Of a stretch of DNA of 64,000 nucleotides, positions 7,624 to 16,625 are shown one piece after another. Every line of letters begins with the position of its first letter. Position 1 is the stretch's first letter. Source of the stretch: Alphaproteobacteria bacterium. Its GTDB lineage: Bacteria > Pseudomonadota > Alphaproteobacteria > Rickettsiales > JADKJE01. The notes beneath the pieces were generated by a model. That model was given only the letters and a program-made list of their open reading frames with translations, ran no database searches and was not told the origin of the DNA. A program made the translations under genes and the position numbers. The stretch is taken from the NCBI GenBank assembly GCA_016722515.1, contig JADKJE010000002.1, forward strand, positions 620,001-684,000. The letters are read 5' to 3'.

Positions 7624-10032
7624 TTATTTTTTTAACATCGTAATAACGCCATCGGGTGAATGTTTGCCCTTTAAAGCACTTTCTTCCTCTTCACTGAGCA
7701 ATTCAGATAAAGGAATGTTCAGAAGTAATGAGGTGCTTTCGAGTAAGTGGGCATAGCTGCAGCGGTTTACATAGAGCAGGCTGTCAGTATCTAGCGTGCC
7801 TCCTTCATTGATAAATCCGTGCATGGTGACCTTTCTGTGTTCAAATAATGGATAGAGTGTGCCAAACATGGATTCTGGCCGCGTGTGGGTCAAGCAGACG
7901 ATGCTGTTAATTCTTTGTGGCAGGATCGATGCCACTAAAGAAGAAGGTGTTAAATGGGTGCGTTCGCTTTCATTGCGCGGAGCGCGTAAGCGCCCTGGTT
8001 CTAGAATATAGATTACGCGATGAGGTATATGATGTGTACGCAAACGGTGGGATGCAACCAGTATTTCTGCCAATTGATAGGAGCCAATCGCAATGAGTGC
8101 CAGTTTCGCTTGATCCTGATCATAACCAGCCCAGGTGATATTTAACATACCGTGGAGTAGCAGCTGCTGTGCTTCTAATGCGGAGAAGAAATGAGGGGTA
8201 GGTCGTTTAGGTGCAACCACAGACCAGATTTGCCCATGCGTTTTATAGACATTATCCATAATGGCAGCCGCTGAGTTATAATCAGCAGCAAACATAACGC
8301 GCGAAATATCAGATGTTTCACCCAGTAATGCTTCAGGCATGGTAGGGTCCTGATGTGACAATTCATTTTTACTGTTTTCCCACGTGATGGTGGTAAGAAT
8401 CAGTGGAATCGAAAGCCATTTAGGTGGTTGGCCCAAGGTATGCTGGTGTTTTGAGAAAATAATTTCCTGACGTATTTCTCCCAGCATTTTAGGTGCAAAA
8501 GGTTCATAGGTAACGATGATATTAATGCCACCTTTATTGCCTAAGGCAGCTCCGGCAACGGCTTCTTCGTTAAGTGCGGTGATAACGTTTCCGAGTTCTT
8601 TTTCGGAATTGCCGCTTTCAGGATGGTTACTGCGCATACCAATGTGATCAACCGTGCTATCCATTTTATTGGAACGGATTTCATCGGGGTTGCCAACTCT
8701 AGGCCGCAAATGGGGATTGGCCCGGACGATTTCCAGAAAATGGTTGTCGATTGCTTCCATGGCTGATTGTTTTTGCCATTCGGGGTATTTTTCCTGATGG
8801 ATGACCATTTTATAACTGACCTTAGGTGAAGTGGTCAGTGTGACATCACGATGGGCTAATGGATGGTCCTTTTCACGCAAACGTTTATTGGCCAGATGAT
8901 TGTTCAGCAAATCAACGGCCTCCCTCAATTCATTCAAAGGAACATGGAGTGCTTTGATATGGGTGTTATAACGTTGCCGTGCCTGGTCATCTACACACAA
9001 ATTCTGCGGAATGGGAAGGCTATGTGCATGGTTGGTTCCTTCATTCACAAAACCAGCGCCTTTAGGTGCACTGGCAATGGTATAAGGAAGTGAAATTGGG
9101 TAGTCGAGGCATCCTTGCTTGTGCAGCTTGATCCGCTGCTCAAGGGTTCTTTCAGTGGTCAAAATCGCCCACGCAAATGCAGCAGGATCACGGCCATCAA
9201 TTTCTAGGGGTGAAAAATGATTCAATTCTAAAAACTTTTTAAACCAATCTGCACCTTCTTGATACAGGTGGGTGCGTTGATCAATGCGACGTCCATTTAG
9301 AATCATTATCGGGCAAATAAGTCCGGAATCTTCGGTTCTCCACCATTTGGCTGCCCAATCAGCGCCACGTTGTTCTTCAAATGCGCCATCGCTTAAAAAA
9401 GCCACCAGTGACTCACCAGGTAAAGGCATGTGCATATACTGGACTGAGGCAAAATCTAGATAACCTCCTTCAAGCATTCCTCCGCCTGTGTTTGGGTTAA
9501 CGTGACTTCCTAAAGGTGAGTCTTGTTTTCCCTGTTCATTGAGACGATACGAATAGAAATCAGAGGTAAAGCGCGATATACCTTCATCCGTAAGGGTATA
9601 GCGGTCACTATGGGCGGCATTCATATTTCCAACCAGTAGGTTCACACTGTCAATGGCCGAAACGGCATGTCCTTGTCCCATGACCCATGAACGTGTTCTT
9701 TGAGTGAGGGCATTAGCCAGTAAATAGCCTACGTAAGCAGGCACCATATTGAGGGATCCCCCCACATGTCCTTGAGGGGCAAGTTTAAAATCATCCTGAC
9801 TAAGTTCCCGACCATCCAGATAAGCTCTTTTGGCATAAGCTTGGTTCACAACCAGCCACATTCCCATGGAAGCAAGACGGTCTGCAGACGCTAATAGACG
9901 ATAACAATAGGCTGATTGATCAGGAAAATGTGAGCTTATGAACTCATCTATCCGGGCAACGGTTTCGTCACGATGTTGAATCTTTTTATAACCATTTTTC
10001 CATAATTCGCGGAATTGAGTATCGAGGGTCAT
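7624..10032 (-). CDS. Divergent phosphoketolase (xylulose-5-P/fructose-6-P type)
   Basis: 802 residues, thiamine-diphosphate enzyme predicted to split xylulose-5-phosphate or fructose-6-phosphate with phosphate to acetyl phosphate. The sequence departs from canonical Xfp but keeps the key histidines in context: GHVGG (His89, Xfp GHWG), GQGHAVSA (His122, Xfp GPGHGGPA), SHVNPNTGG (His177, Xfp SHVAPETPG), NHAHSLP, and the NELSHQDP version of NGFTHQDP. The ThDP segment reads LSDGAFEEQRGADWAAKWW rather than GDGEAETG. Database entries for this subgroup are sometimes labelled xylulose-5-phosphate 3-epimerase, so the exact activity is uncertain. Acetate kinase lies convergently alongside. Confidence 0.8.
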   Translation of the reverse strand: MTLDTQFRELWKNGYKKIQHRDETVARIDEFISSHFPDQSAYCYRLLASADRLASMGMWLVVNQAYAKRAYLDGRELSQDDFKLAPQGHVGGSLNMVPAYVGYLLANALTQRTRSWVMGQGHAVSAIDSVNLLVGNMNAAHSDRYTLTDEGISRFTSDFYSYRLNEQGKQDSPLGSHVNPNTGGGMLEGGYLDFASVQYMHMPLPGESLVAFLSDGAFEEQRGADWAAKWWRTEDSGLICPIMILNGRRIDQRTHLYQEGADWFKKFLELNHFSPLEIDGRDPAAFAWAILTTERTLEQRIKLHKQGCLDYPISLPYTIASAPKGAGFVNEGTNHAHSLPIPQNLCVDDQARQRYNTHIKALHVPLNELREAVDLLNNHLANKRLREKDHPLAHRDVTLTTSPKVSYKMVIHQEKYPEWQKQSAMEAIDNHFLEIVRANPHLRPRVGNPDEIRSNKMDSTVDHIGMRSNHPESGNSEKELGNVITALNEEAVAGAALGNKGGINIIVTYEPFAPKMLGEIRQEIIFSKHQHTLGQPPKWLSIPLILTTITWENSKNELSHQDPTMPEALLGETSDISRVMFAADYNSAAAIMDNVYKTHGQIWSVVAPKRPTPHFFSALEAQQLLLHGMLNITWAGYDQDQAKLALIAIGSYQLAEILVASHRLRTHHIPHRVIYILEPGRLRAPRNESERTHLTPSSLVASILPQRINSIVCLTHTRPESMFGTLYPLFEHRKVTMHGFINEGGTLDTDSLLYVNRCSYAHLLESTSLLLNIPLSELLSEEEESALKGKHSPDGVITMLKK

Positions 10033-10095
10033 GAACGCTTCCTGTTTATCATAAGAATATGATAACCATCATTCACCTAAATGATAACTTATTTC

Positions 10096-10584
10096 TTAAG
10101 CTGGGCGTTTGCGGTGACGTATAATGGTCTGTTGCACGGTGGGAACAACCATAATGCTTTCTAACATCCAGGCGTTCTTCTTATGCACGGCCATACGGTC
10201 AGCCAAAAGATGCATGGTCAGCTCATCATCTGCTGCTTTAGCAGCAGCAAACGCTTTTTCAAGTGTAGATAGCATGACGTGTTGGTCGTGAGCTAAGTGT
10301 TGCAGCATTTCATCGCCATCAGCATGTTTATCACCATCTTGAATCGATTTTAATGCATTTAATTCCTCAAATGTTCCAGGAGCGCGTTCTTGAAACGTGC
10401 GTAGATGTTCAGCAAGAAGATCAATAGCCAATGCCAACTCTTGATATTGTTTTTCAAATAACAAATGGAGTGATGCAAACTGCGGTCCGGTTACATTCCA
10501 GTGATAATTTTGGGTTTTGAGATAAAGTGCATAGGTATCAGCCATGACATTATGTAGTTTTCTAATCATCAATCGAGTATTCAT
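10096..10584 (-). CDS. dps: Dps/ferritin-like DNA-protection protein
   Basis: 162 residues. Ferritin-like fold with the Dps ferroxidase pattern YHWNVTGPQFASLHLLFEKQ followed by AIDLLAEHLRTF, then a four-helix layout with HDQHVMLSTLEKAF and HKKNAWMLES. Dps dodecamers oxidise and store iron and shield DNA under starvation or peroxide stress. A GGAGG Shine-Dalgarno precedes the ATG. The C-terminus ends in a basic RHRKRPA tail that could contact DNA. A second Dps is at 54758-55198. Confidence 0.9.
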   Translation of the reverse strand: MNTRLMIRKLHNVMADTYALYLKTQNYHWNVTGPQFASLHLLFEKQYQELALAIDLLAEHLRTFQERAPGTFEELNALKSIQDGDKHADGDEMLQHLAHDQHVMLSTLEKAFAAAKAADDELTMHLLADRMAVHKKNAWMLESIMVVPTVQQTIIRHRKRPA

Positions 10585-10653
10585 ACATCCTCCCTAAAGT
10601 CCTATAGTCATAGGTACTATTATAGTATAATATTGGTTTATTGTTTATTAATA

Positions 10654-11526
10654 CTATAAGCTGTAAGACATGTGGTCTTGTTTTACATGAAAGTCGATAT
10701 GATAACTAAATTCCGATGAAGAAGGAGTGCCGATATAGGATCCTGAGGTAGAGGGAGCTTCATGCGGGTCAGCACCAGTACATAAAACAATGTGCCAATC
10801 GGTGATGGCAAGTCCAAGGCTTGGGTCAAAACCACGCCATCCTGCTCCTGGCAGATAGACTTCAGCCCACGAGTGCATTTCATATTTTTCTACTTTGAGT
10901 GCAGGGTTTTCTTTAGAATAGCCACTGACAAATCGGCTGGCAAGACCGGCTTTACGAACAATTTCCATGAAAAGAAGTGCAAAATCACGACACGTACCAT
11001 ATTTTGTCTGAAGGATAGAGCAAGGAGTAAGCGGCCCGCCTTCATCGCGGATATAGGATTGATGGTTCTTATAAATAAAATCGGCTACAAGACATAGAAA
11101 AGGCAGTGTTTCATAATTGGATTCTCTCAATAACGTAAAGGTCACCTCTGTCAAAGCCGGACTATCGTGACGATTATAGAGGTAACGGTGAAGGGATGCT
11201 TTCATTTCGGGAGGGTAGGTAAACGGCAGCTTAAGTGCTTGTGGTAATAACAGGTAATTAAATGAATTTTCTAAGATGGTTTCAACGCGGCTTTTGATAT
11301 TAACCGATAAATAATTCGTTGGTTGATTGAAAAAAGCAATAAGTGACGTATTATTTTCAATATCAATATTTTGGTAGGTTGCATAAGGTGTTGGTGAAAC
11401 AGAATACTCAAAATGGTGGAGCTTCTGGTTCCAATCCTGACGTGGCCTGAGATTAATTGAAAATGGATTAAGCTCTACCGGGTCACTATATTTATAGTTG
11501 AGATGATGGCTTATTTCAAACATCAT
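10654..11526 (-). CDS. Transglutaminase-like cysteine peptidase family protein
   Basis: 290 residues. An N-terminal beta-rich transglutaminase-associated domain (residues 1-100, beginning MFEISHHLNYKYSDPVELNP) precedes the papain-like core. Catalytic residues are visible as Cys in TKYGTCRDFALLF, His in YEMHSWAEVYLPG and Asp in WRGFDPSLG. The typical family roles are amide hydrolysis or protein cross-linking. It is the last gene of the ATP-grasp/alpha-E/Anbu operon; ATGA overlaps the Anbu stop. In comparable operons of other bacteria these proteins are thought to make and process an unidentified peptide tag. Confidence 0.87.
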   Translation of the reverse strand: MMFEISHHLNYKYSDPVELNPFSINLRPRQDWNQKLHHFEYSVSPTPYATYQNIDIENNTSLIAFFNQPTNYLSVNIKSRVETILENSFNYLLLPQALKLPFTYPPEMKASLHRYLYNRHDSPALTEVTFTLLRESNYETLPFLCLVADFIYKNHQSYIRDEGGPLTPCSILQTKYGTCRDFALLFMEIVRKAGLASRFVSGYSKENPALKVEKYEMHSWAEVYLPGAGWRGFDPSLGLAITDWHIVLCTGADPHEAPSTSGSYIGTPSSSEFSYHIDFHVKQDHMSYSL

Positions 11527-12272
11527 GGGGATACTGACTCTCTAAGTAATTTAATTTGATCGGTCAAAGAAGAAGACCAATCATTGGGAACTTCTTTGAC
11601 CGATTTACGGATTCGTTCCATCCACCATTTATCAACTTTTTTGAAGTCTTCCTTGACAAATTGCTGCTGGATCATTTTATAGCTGTTAGCGGGATAAACG
11701 ACGATATCAAGCGGAAATCCAACATCGGTTGCTGAAGTCATGGTGGCATTGAAGGCAAGATAACCAATTTTAAGAGCGGTTTCTAAATCAGTATCAAAAT
11801 TCAGAGCACGATCTAAGAGTGGTTTACCATAGCTGGATTCGCCAATGATGTAGTAAGGCGTGCCTTCTGAAACTTCTACCCAATTTCCTTGTGGGTAGAG
11901 GAGATATAATTTAGGTGTCTCATCACGTTCTAATTGACCGCCGATGATACAGTGAAGATTAAAATGAAGACCGCTTTCTTCAAGGCCTTTTCTATCTTCA
12001 AACTGTACCCGTCTGATTTGTTGGGCAAATTCGTTGACGGCTTTATAAAGTTTGTCGAACGTATGATCCATTTCTTCCATGATTTCACTGAAATAGGTCA
12101 GGGCTTTATCCCTGGCAGCGCGGAGACCCGAGGTCATCATAAACATAGAATGGTTTTCGTGTTCAAACACGGTTACTTTACGCGCGATAATACATTCTAC
12201 GCCGGTGGTAATACGTGAATCGGCAAAGCCGATTATTCCATCTTTAAGTTTCATGGCTAGGCAAAAAGTCAT
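11523..12272 (-). CDS. Anbu, proteasome-like N-terminal-nucleophile peptidase
   Basis: 249 residues. The N-terminus MTFCLAMKLKDGIIGFADSR matches the Anbu branch of the HslV/proteasome superfamily, in which removal of Met exposes Thr2 as nucleophile. FADSRITTG supplies the conserved Asp region, and the central RKVTVFE matches the basic Lys position of the beta-subunit fold. Anbu forms open-ring self-compartmentalised assemblies. It overlaps the genes on both sides by 4 bases (ATGA), inside the ATP-grasp, alpha-E and transglutaminase operon, the characteristic context for this protein. Confidence 0.88.
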   Translation of the reverse strand: MTFCLAMKLKDGIIGFADSRITTGVECIIARKVTVFEHENHSMFMMTSGLRAARDKALTYFSEIMEEMDHTFDKLYKAVNEFAQQIRRVQFEDRKGLEESGLHFNLHCIIGGQLERDETPKLYLLYPQGNWVEVSEGTPYYIIGESSYGKPLLDRALNFDTDLETALKIGYLAFNATMTSATDVGFPLDIVVYPANSYKMIQQQFVKEDFKKVDKWWMERIRKSVKEVPNDWSSSLTDQIKLLRESVSP

Positions 12273-13249
12273 GCGTAAATCTCCTTGAGAGAAGAAGTGG
12301 GAAGCGATTGTGAGGAAAAGAAATGGTCCTGGATGGTATTCCCAATTTCATTGAGATTAGAAATAAGGTCGCGGATAAATTCGTGAAGGCCGTTTTGTAT
12401 AATGTCATTAATATCGGCATATTCTAATTGCGCGCGGAGTCGTCCTAGTTGACGTTCCGCTTCGTTAGAATACGTCCCAATGGGGGTATTAGAAATAGCA
12501 CATAGCGATGATTCGGATTTGGTCAAACAATAGAGGACAGATCTTGGAAAATCGCGGTTAAATAAGAGAAAATGAGCAACACTGGATGGAAGGAAACGAC
12601 GATATTGGCGGTGATACATATCTAAAGCACTGGCCGACATCAGCACGGCTGCCCATTGAATATTATCAATTGGCGTACCGACATGCTCTACTTTGGGTAA
12701 GAGGATATAATACTTAACATCTAAAATCCGTACAGTTTTTTCAGCCCGCTCCAGCATTCTGCCTAAATATAAATAATGCCAGGCTTCGGTGCGCGAAATT
12801 GTGTTATCAACGAGCCCTTTAACGAGTTGAGTTTCTAAACGCAGTTTTTTGCAATATTGAAACACATTCTGGGCTGCTTCCAGTGGAGCCGTTTCAGAGG
12901 TAATGGAAAGATACAGATGATTAATCTGTTCCCAAATTTCAGTGGTTAATACATCGCGGACACCGCGTGCATTTTCTCGTGCTTTGATAAGGCAGGATTT
13001 AATAGAATTGGCATTATCTTCATCAAAGATCAAAAATTGTATGGCGTTATCCTGAGTCGATTTACCATACTTATGATAGAAGATCGTCTGATCACCGGTG
13101 GTGGCAATTAAAGGATCCCATTGCTGAATAGCGTCACTGGCCAAATCGAGGGTTAGGTGCATATTAACAGCAATAAAACGTGATACGTTTTCAGCACGTT
13201 CTATATAACGGGCCATCCAGAATAATGATTCAGCAACGCGACTAAGCAT
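12269..13249 (-). CDS. Alpha-E domain protein
   Basis: 326 residues from the ATG at 13249, chosen because a GGAGG site lies 5 bases upstream and the sequence then starts with the family-typical MLSRVAESLFWMARYIERAE. A longer frame begins with TTG. The protein is all alpha-helical with many conserved Arg/Glu (AENVSRFIAVNMHL; YLGRMLERAEKTVRILDVKY). Alpha-E domains have no demonstrated activity and almost always accompany circularly permuted ATP-grasp proteins. The start overlaps the ATP-grasp gene by 8 bases and the stop overlaps Anbu. Confidence 0.87.
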   Translation of the reverse strand: MLSRVAESLFWMARYIERAENVSRFIAVNMHLTLDLASDAIQQWDPLIATTGDQTIFYHKYGKSTQDNAIQFLIFDEDNANSIKSCLIKARENARGVRDVLTTEIWEQINHLYLSITSETAPLEAAQNVFQYCKKLRLETQLVKGLVDNTISRTEAWHYLYLGRMLERAEKTVRILDVKYYILLPKVEHVGTPIDNIQWAAVLMSASALDMYHRQYRRFLPSSVAHFLLFNRDFPRSVLYCLTKSESSLCAISNTPIGTYSNEAERQLGRLRAQLEYADINDIIQNGLHEFIRDLISNLNEIGNTIQDHFFSSQSLPTSSLKEIYA

Positions 13250-14693
13250 GGTATCCTCCATTGTCAGCAAGCACCCATGTATCTTTACTGCCGCCGCCTT
13301 GAGACGAATTCACAATTAATGATCCTTCCTTTAAGGCAACTCGCGTTAATCCACCAGGAAGCACACGAATATCTTCGCCATATAAAATATAAGGACGTAA
13401 ATCAACGTGACGACCGTGATATCCTTTTTCCGAAAGTACCGGTACACGCGATAGGCTAATTACCGGTTGTGCAATATAGTTACGCGGATTATTTTGGATG
13501 GCGGTGATGCACGATGCTTTTTCTTCCGGCGAGGCGCTGGGGCCGATGATCACGCCATATCCACCTGATTCATTGGTGGGTTTTACGACCATTTGATCGA
13601 TATTTTGAATGACGTGTTTACGTTCGGTTTCATTGGTGCATAAATAGGTAGGAACATTGGCTAATACAGGCTCTTCATTGAGGTAATAGCGTATCATGGT
13701 TTCTACGAAGTGATAGATGGCTTTATCATCGGCAACACCAGTCCCTGGTGCATTTACCAGGGATACATTGCCTTTTTGGAAAGCGCGTATAATACCAGGA
13801 ATACCAAGCACTGAATCTTTTTTGAAAACCAATGGATCAAGGTAGTTTTCATCGACACGACGATAAATGACATCTACACGTTTAAGCCCTGATGTTGTTT
13901 TCATAAACACTTTATCTTCTGTGACCATTAGATCACGCCCTTCAACGAGGGGGATTCCCATTTTCTGTGCCAGATAAGCATGTTCAAAATAAGCGGAATT
14001 ATACATGCCAGGAGTCAAGAGGACGATGGTTGGATTATGGGATTGCTCTGGAGAAACCCAGGCTAACATGTCGTAAAGCCATTGAGGATATTCTTCCACC
14101 GGGCGTACAGTTAGATCTTTAAATGCGCCGGGAAAGGTTTGTTTCATGACCTGACGGTTTTCTAATACGTAAGATACGCCTGAAGGACAGCGCAGATTAT
14201 CCTCTAATACATAGTACGTTCCGTCCTTATCGCGTACTAAATCCATACCGGATATATGTGACCAAATTCCTTTGGCCGGTCGATGATTAGCACATTGAGG
14301 ATAATATCCTGGACAGGTTTCAACGATCTCTCGAGGAATTTTCTTATCTTTAATAATATGTTGGTTGTGGTAGATATCATCGATAAACAGATTAAGCGCT
14401 TTGATACGTTGTTTGAGGCCATATTCCAAATAGTTCCATTCAGTGGCATCAATAATGCGTGGTATGATATCAAACGGGAATATTTTTTCCCTTCCATCTT
14501 TGTTGCCATAGACGTTAAAGGTAATCCCTAATTTATAAAGAGAAGCTTCTGCCGCTCGCTGGATCGCCTGTAAATCAGGATAGGAGATGCCTTCCAGCGA
14601 TTCAATAAAGCTTGCTGTATGAGGGCGTGGTTCGCCCGTTCTTTCAAAAAGCTCATCAAAAAAATATTCGGTTTGGTAATAGCCAAAAGTCAT
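13242..14693 (-). CDS. Circularly permuted ATP-grasp protein (type 2)
   Basis: 483 residues. The permuted ATP-grasp signature is visible in order: YYVLEDNLRCPSGVSYVLENR (about residues 160-180), VLLTPGMYNSAYFEHAYLA, VDVIYRRVDENYLDPL, VVKPTNESGGYGV (nucleotide-binding loop) and a C-terminal HVDLRPYILYGEDIRVLPGGLTR with SSQGGGSKDTW. Such enzymes are predicted to form carbon-nitrogen bonds (amidoligase). It leads the four-gene unit with alpha-E, Anbu and transglutaminase; all junctions overlap, so the products are probably made in fixed proportion. The product of the pathway is unknown. Confidence 0.88.
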   Translation of the reverse strand: MTFGYYQTEYFFDELFERTGEPRPHTASFIESLEGISYPDLQAIQRAAEASLYKLGITFNVYGNKDGREKIFPFDIIPRIIDATEWNYLEYGLKQRIKALNLFIDDIYHNQHIIKDKKIPREIVETCPGYYPQCANHRPAKGIWSHISGMDLVRDKDGTYYVLEDNLRCPSGVSYVLENRQVMKQTFPGAFKDLTVRPVEEYPQWLYDMLAWVSPEQSHNPTIVLLTPGMYNSAYFEHAYLAQKMGIPLVEGRDLMVTEDKVFMKTTSGLKRVDVIYRRVDENYLDPLVFKKDSVLGIPGIIRAFQKGNVSLVNAPGTGVADDKAIYHFVETMIRYYLNEEPVLANVPTYLCTNETERKHVIQNIDQMVVKPTNESGGYGVIIGPSASPEEKASCITAIQNNPRNYIAQPVISLSRVPVLSEKGYHGRHVDLRPYILYGEDIRVLPGGLTRVALKEGSLIVNSSQGGGSKDTWVLADNGGYHA

Positions 14694-14854
14694 GGATAAC
14701 CCATTTTAGATTCGTATGAATATTCATTACGATCTAAGAAAAAGGTTACTGAGTCGTTAACTCTGAGGTGTTTGGATCAAATTAATTTGAGGCAGTTGTT
14801 TTGCTATACGCTATTTGTGTTTCTAATATCGGTAGTTAAACATTCAATAACCCA

Positions 14855-15385
14855 TTAAAGCGTATTATAAATCTCATCAGCATCGTCTGTATCTATAAGA
14901 TCATCAAGCATATCTTCAATTGATTGGCTGTGAAGGACATCGAGTGCATATTTTTCAGCATCTGCTTTTTGTTCGATATCAGCTACTTCATCAATCTTCT
15001 TATCCCAATTAGGATGGAGAAGGAACGTTGAGGGCAGGAAAGGTACTGCCAGTAATATAAGTGCCAGGGTTACCCCTAATGGAGCGGAGTAATGGCGGGC
15101 CTGTGAAGCAGAAAACCAGTGATGGAGACGGTCTTTCCAGGTAAGATTCTTGATTTGCGGTGTGTGGTAGGTTTGTTGAAGGATGCGGTCGATCAGGTCG
15201 GGCGAAAACTCCGGTATTTTAAGCTGACTTAGCTGATCTTCGAGCATTTGTTGTTTAAGCAATAACGTTTGTGCTTCAGCGGAATGGATCAGGAGTGCAT
15301 TTGCTTTGCTACTCAACGATGCAGGCCAGTTAAACAGATGACTGCCATAAATATCAAGATAGCGTTCAAAATCATTAAGTTTCAT
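14855..15385 (-). CDS. Putative anti-sigma factor, membrane-anchored
   Basis: 176 residues with one predicted transmembrane helix (about residues 101-120, GVTLALILLAVPFLPSTF). The cytoplasmic N-terminal part contains DFERYLDIYGSHLFNWPASL, resembling proteins that follow ECF sigma genes in Alphaproteobacteria; the periplasmic tail is acidic. The ATG overlaps the sigma-factor stop (ATGA), giving the classic sigma/anti-sigma arrangement. No zinc-binding HxxxCxxC anti-sigma motif is present, so the assignment rests on position and topology. Confidence 0.65.
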   Translation of the reverse strand: MKLNDFERYLDIYGSHLFNWPASLSSKANALLIHSAEAQTLLLKQQMLEDQLSQLKIPEFSPDLIDRILQQTYHTPQIKNLTWKDRLHHWFSASQARHYSAPLGVTLALILLAVPFLPSTFLLHPNWDKKIDEVADIEQKADAEKYALDVLHSQSIEDMLDDLIDTDDADEIYNTL

Positions 15386-15981
15386 AGAGTGTCCTCCTCT
15401 TGATATCTGTCTGATAATTGCCCACGCAACGTTTTCTTAGCCCTGATTAATAACGATTCGAGAGCCTTCACCGAGGTATTGAGCTGACTGGCAGCTTCCT
15501 GCTGTGTGATCCCTTGGTAAAAACAAAGCATAACCGCATTTTTTTGTCGCTCTGGTAGCGAGGCAATCGCAGTGTGGAGGCGTTTTTGCTGGCGTGTATC
15601 ATCAATCATTTCTTCTTGTGAGGGAGTGATGTCCGCAACGTCAGGAAGTTCTTCACTGCTTGTATGATGGGCTTTACGCTTCCAGTCCAAGAGAAGGTTT
15701 TTAGCAATTTGGTACATCCAGGTTGTTATCTTAACCCCACGTTGAGGATCAAAACGGGCTGCATTTTTCCACACCCGCAACCATGTTTCCTGAAGTAAAT
15801 CTTCTGTCAGGTCTTTATCGAAACACATACTGTAAACCATTCTGTTCATCGTATGCATATGTCGCCTCATTAACTCTGCAAATGCATCACGGTCACCATT
15901 GGCCGTTAGTGCAATAAGTTCTGTGTCCGAAAGAGGAGCAGGCAAGGCCGATTTGGTTTGATATGCCATAAAGGCTGTCAT
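15382..15981 (-). CDS. ECF-type sigma-70 factor
   Basis: 199 residues. Region 2 runs from FAELMRRHMHTMNRMVYSM through DLTEDLLQETWLRVWKNAARF and ITTWMYQIAKNLLLDWKRK. Region 4 contains LPERQKNAVMLCFYQGITQQEAA and the recognition helix NTSVKALESLLIRAKKTL. Regions 1.1 and 3 are absent, as in ECF sigmas. The gene starts three bases after the stop of an exported coiled-coil protein (TAAGGGATG) and overlaps the putative anti-sigma. The three genes probably respond to an envelope signal. Confidence 0.92.
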   Translation of the reverse strand: MTAFMAYQTKSALPAPLSDTELIALTANGDRDAFAELMRRHMHTMNRMVYSMCFDKDLTEDLLQETWLRVWKNAARFDPQRGVKITTWMYQIAKNLLLDWKRKAHHTSSEELPDVADITPSQEEMIDDTRQQKRLHTAIASLPERQKNAVMLCFYQGITQQEAASQLNTSVKALESLLIRAKKTLRGQLSDRYQEEDTL

Positions 15982-15984
15982 CCC

Positions 15985-16536
15985 TTACTTACATTTTTCT
16001 TTTACAACAATGCAGGCGCGGTCAATACCTCGATTACATTTATCATGGACGGTCTGGCAAAAATGCTGACGTTGTTCATCCGAAGATTTTTCCCATCGTT
16101 CATCAAAGTGTTTTTTACGCTCTTCTCGTTGCTGTTGATGCTCTTTTTTCCACTCCTCAATTTTTTTCTCACGTTGTTCGGGAGGTAGTTTCATCAGTTC
16201 GTCATGCATGCGTTCGCGATGTTTTAAGCGTGAATAAAGCTCCGGATCTTTATGTTGCAGTTGATCGAGTTCCTTTTGCTTTTCGTCGGCTGATAACCCT
16301 TTCCATCTATCAAATTCTTGGTGCATTTCCTTCCGGCGCAATTTAAATTTTTCTTTACGCTCGCTTGGTGAGAGTTTATCGAATTCTTCATGTCGTTTTT
16401 TGATGATTGCTTGTTGTTGAGGTGTTAGATCGTCATAATGAGGACGATGTGCTTCTTTGTGGATTGAGATGCTTTCTGCATAGACAGGCGAAGCCAGAGC
16501 GGCCACCAGCACCATGGCAAGGGGTAACATTTTCAT
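15985..16536 (-). CDS. Exported, highly charged coiled-coil protein (DUF3106-like)
   Basis: 183 residues from the ATG at 16536, chosen for an ideal GGAGGG site and for the signal peptide that follows (MKMLPLAMVLVAALASPVYA). The mature protein is dense in Lys, Glu, Arg and Gln with repeated LTPQQQAIIKKRHEEFDKLS and LPPEQREKKIEEW motifs, like the DUF3106 or CpxP/Spy-like periplasmic helical proteins. Four cysteines cluster at the C-terminus (CQTVHDKC, RACIVVKEKC). It is immediately upstream of the sigma gene and could be the sensor or a target of that system. Confidence 0.65.
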   Translation of the reverse strand: MKMLPLAMVLVAALASPVYAESISIHKEAHRPHYDDLTPQQQAIIKKRHEEFDKLSPSERKEKFKLRRKEMHQEFDRWKGLSADEKQKELDQLQHKDPELYSRLKHRERMHDELMKLPPEQREKKIEEWKKEHQQQREERKKHFDERWEKSSDEQRQHFCQTVHDKCNRGIDRACIVVKEKCK

Positions 16537-16625
16537 AGAACCCTCCTTTGGGGAATCAATATTAACAGTCAATCTATGGATTATACGTATTAGCGAAGTA
16601 AACCCTGCGTTAGTTCAGAAATAAT

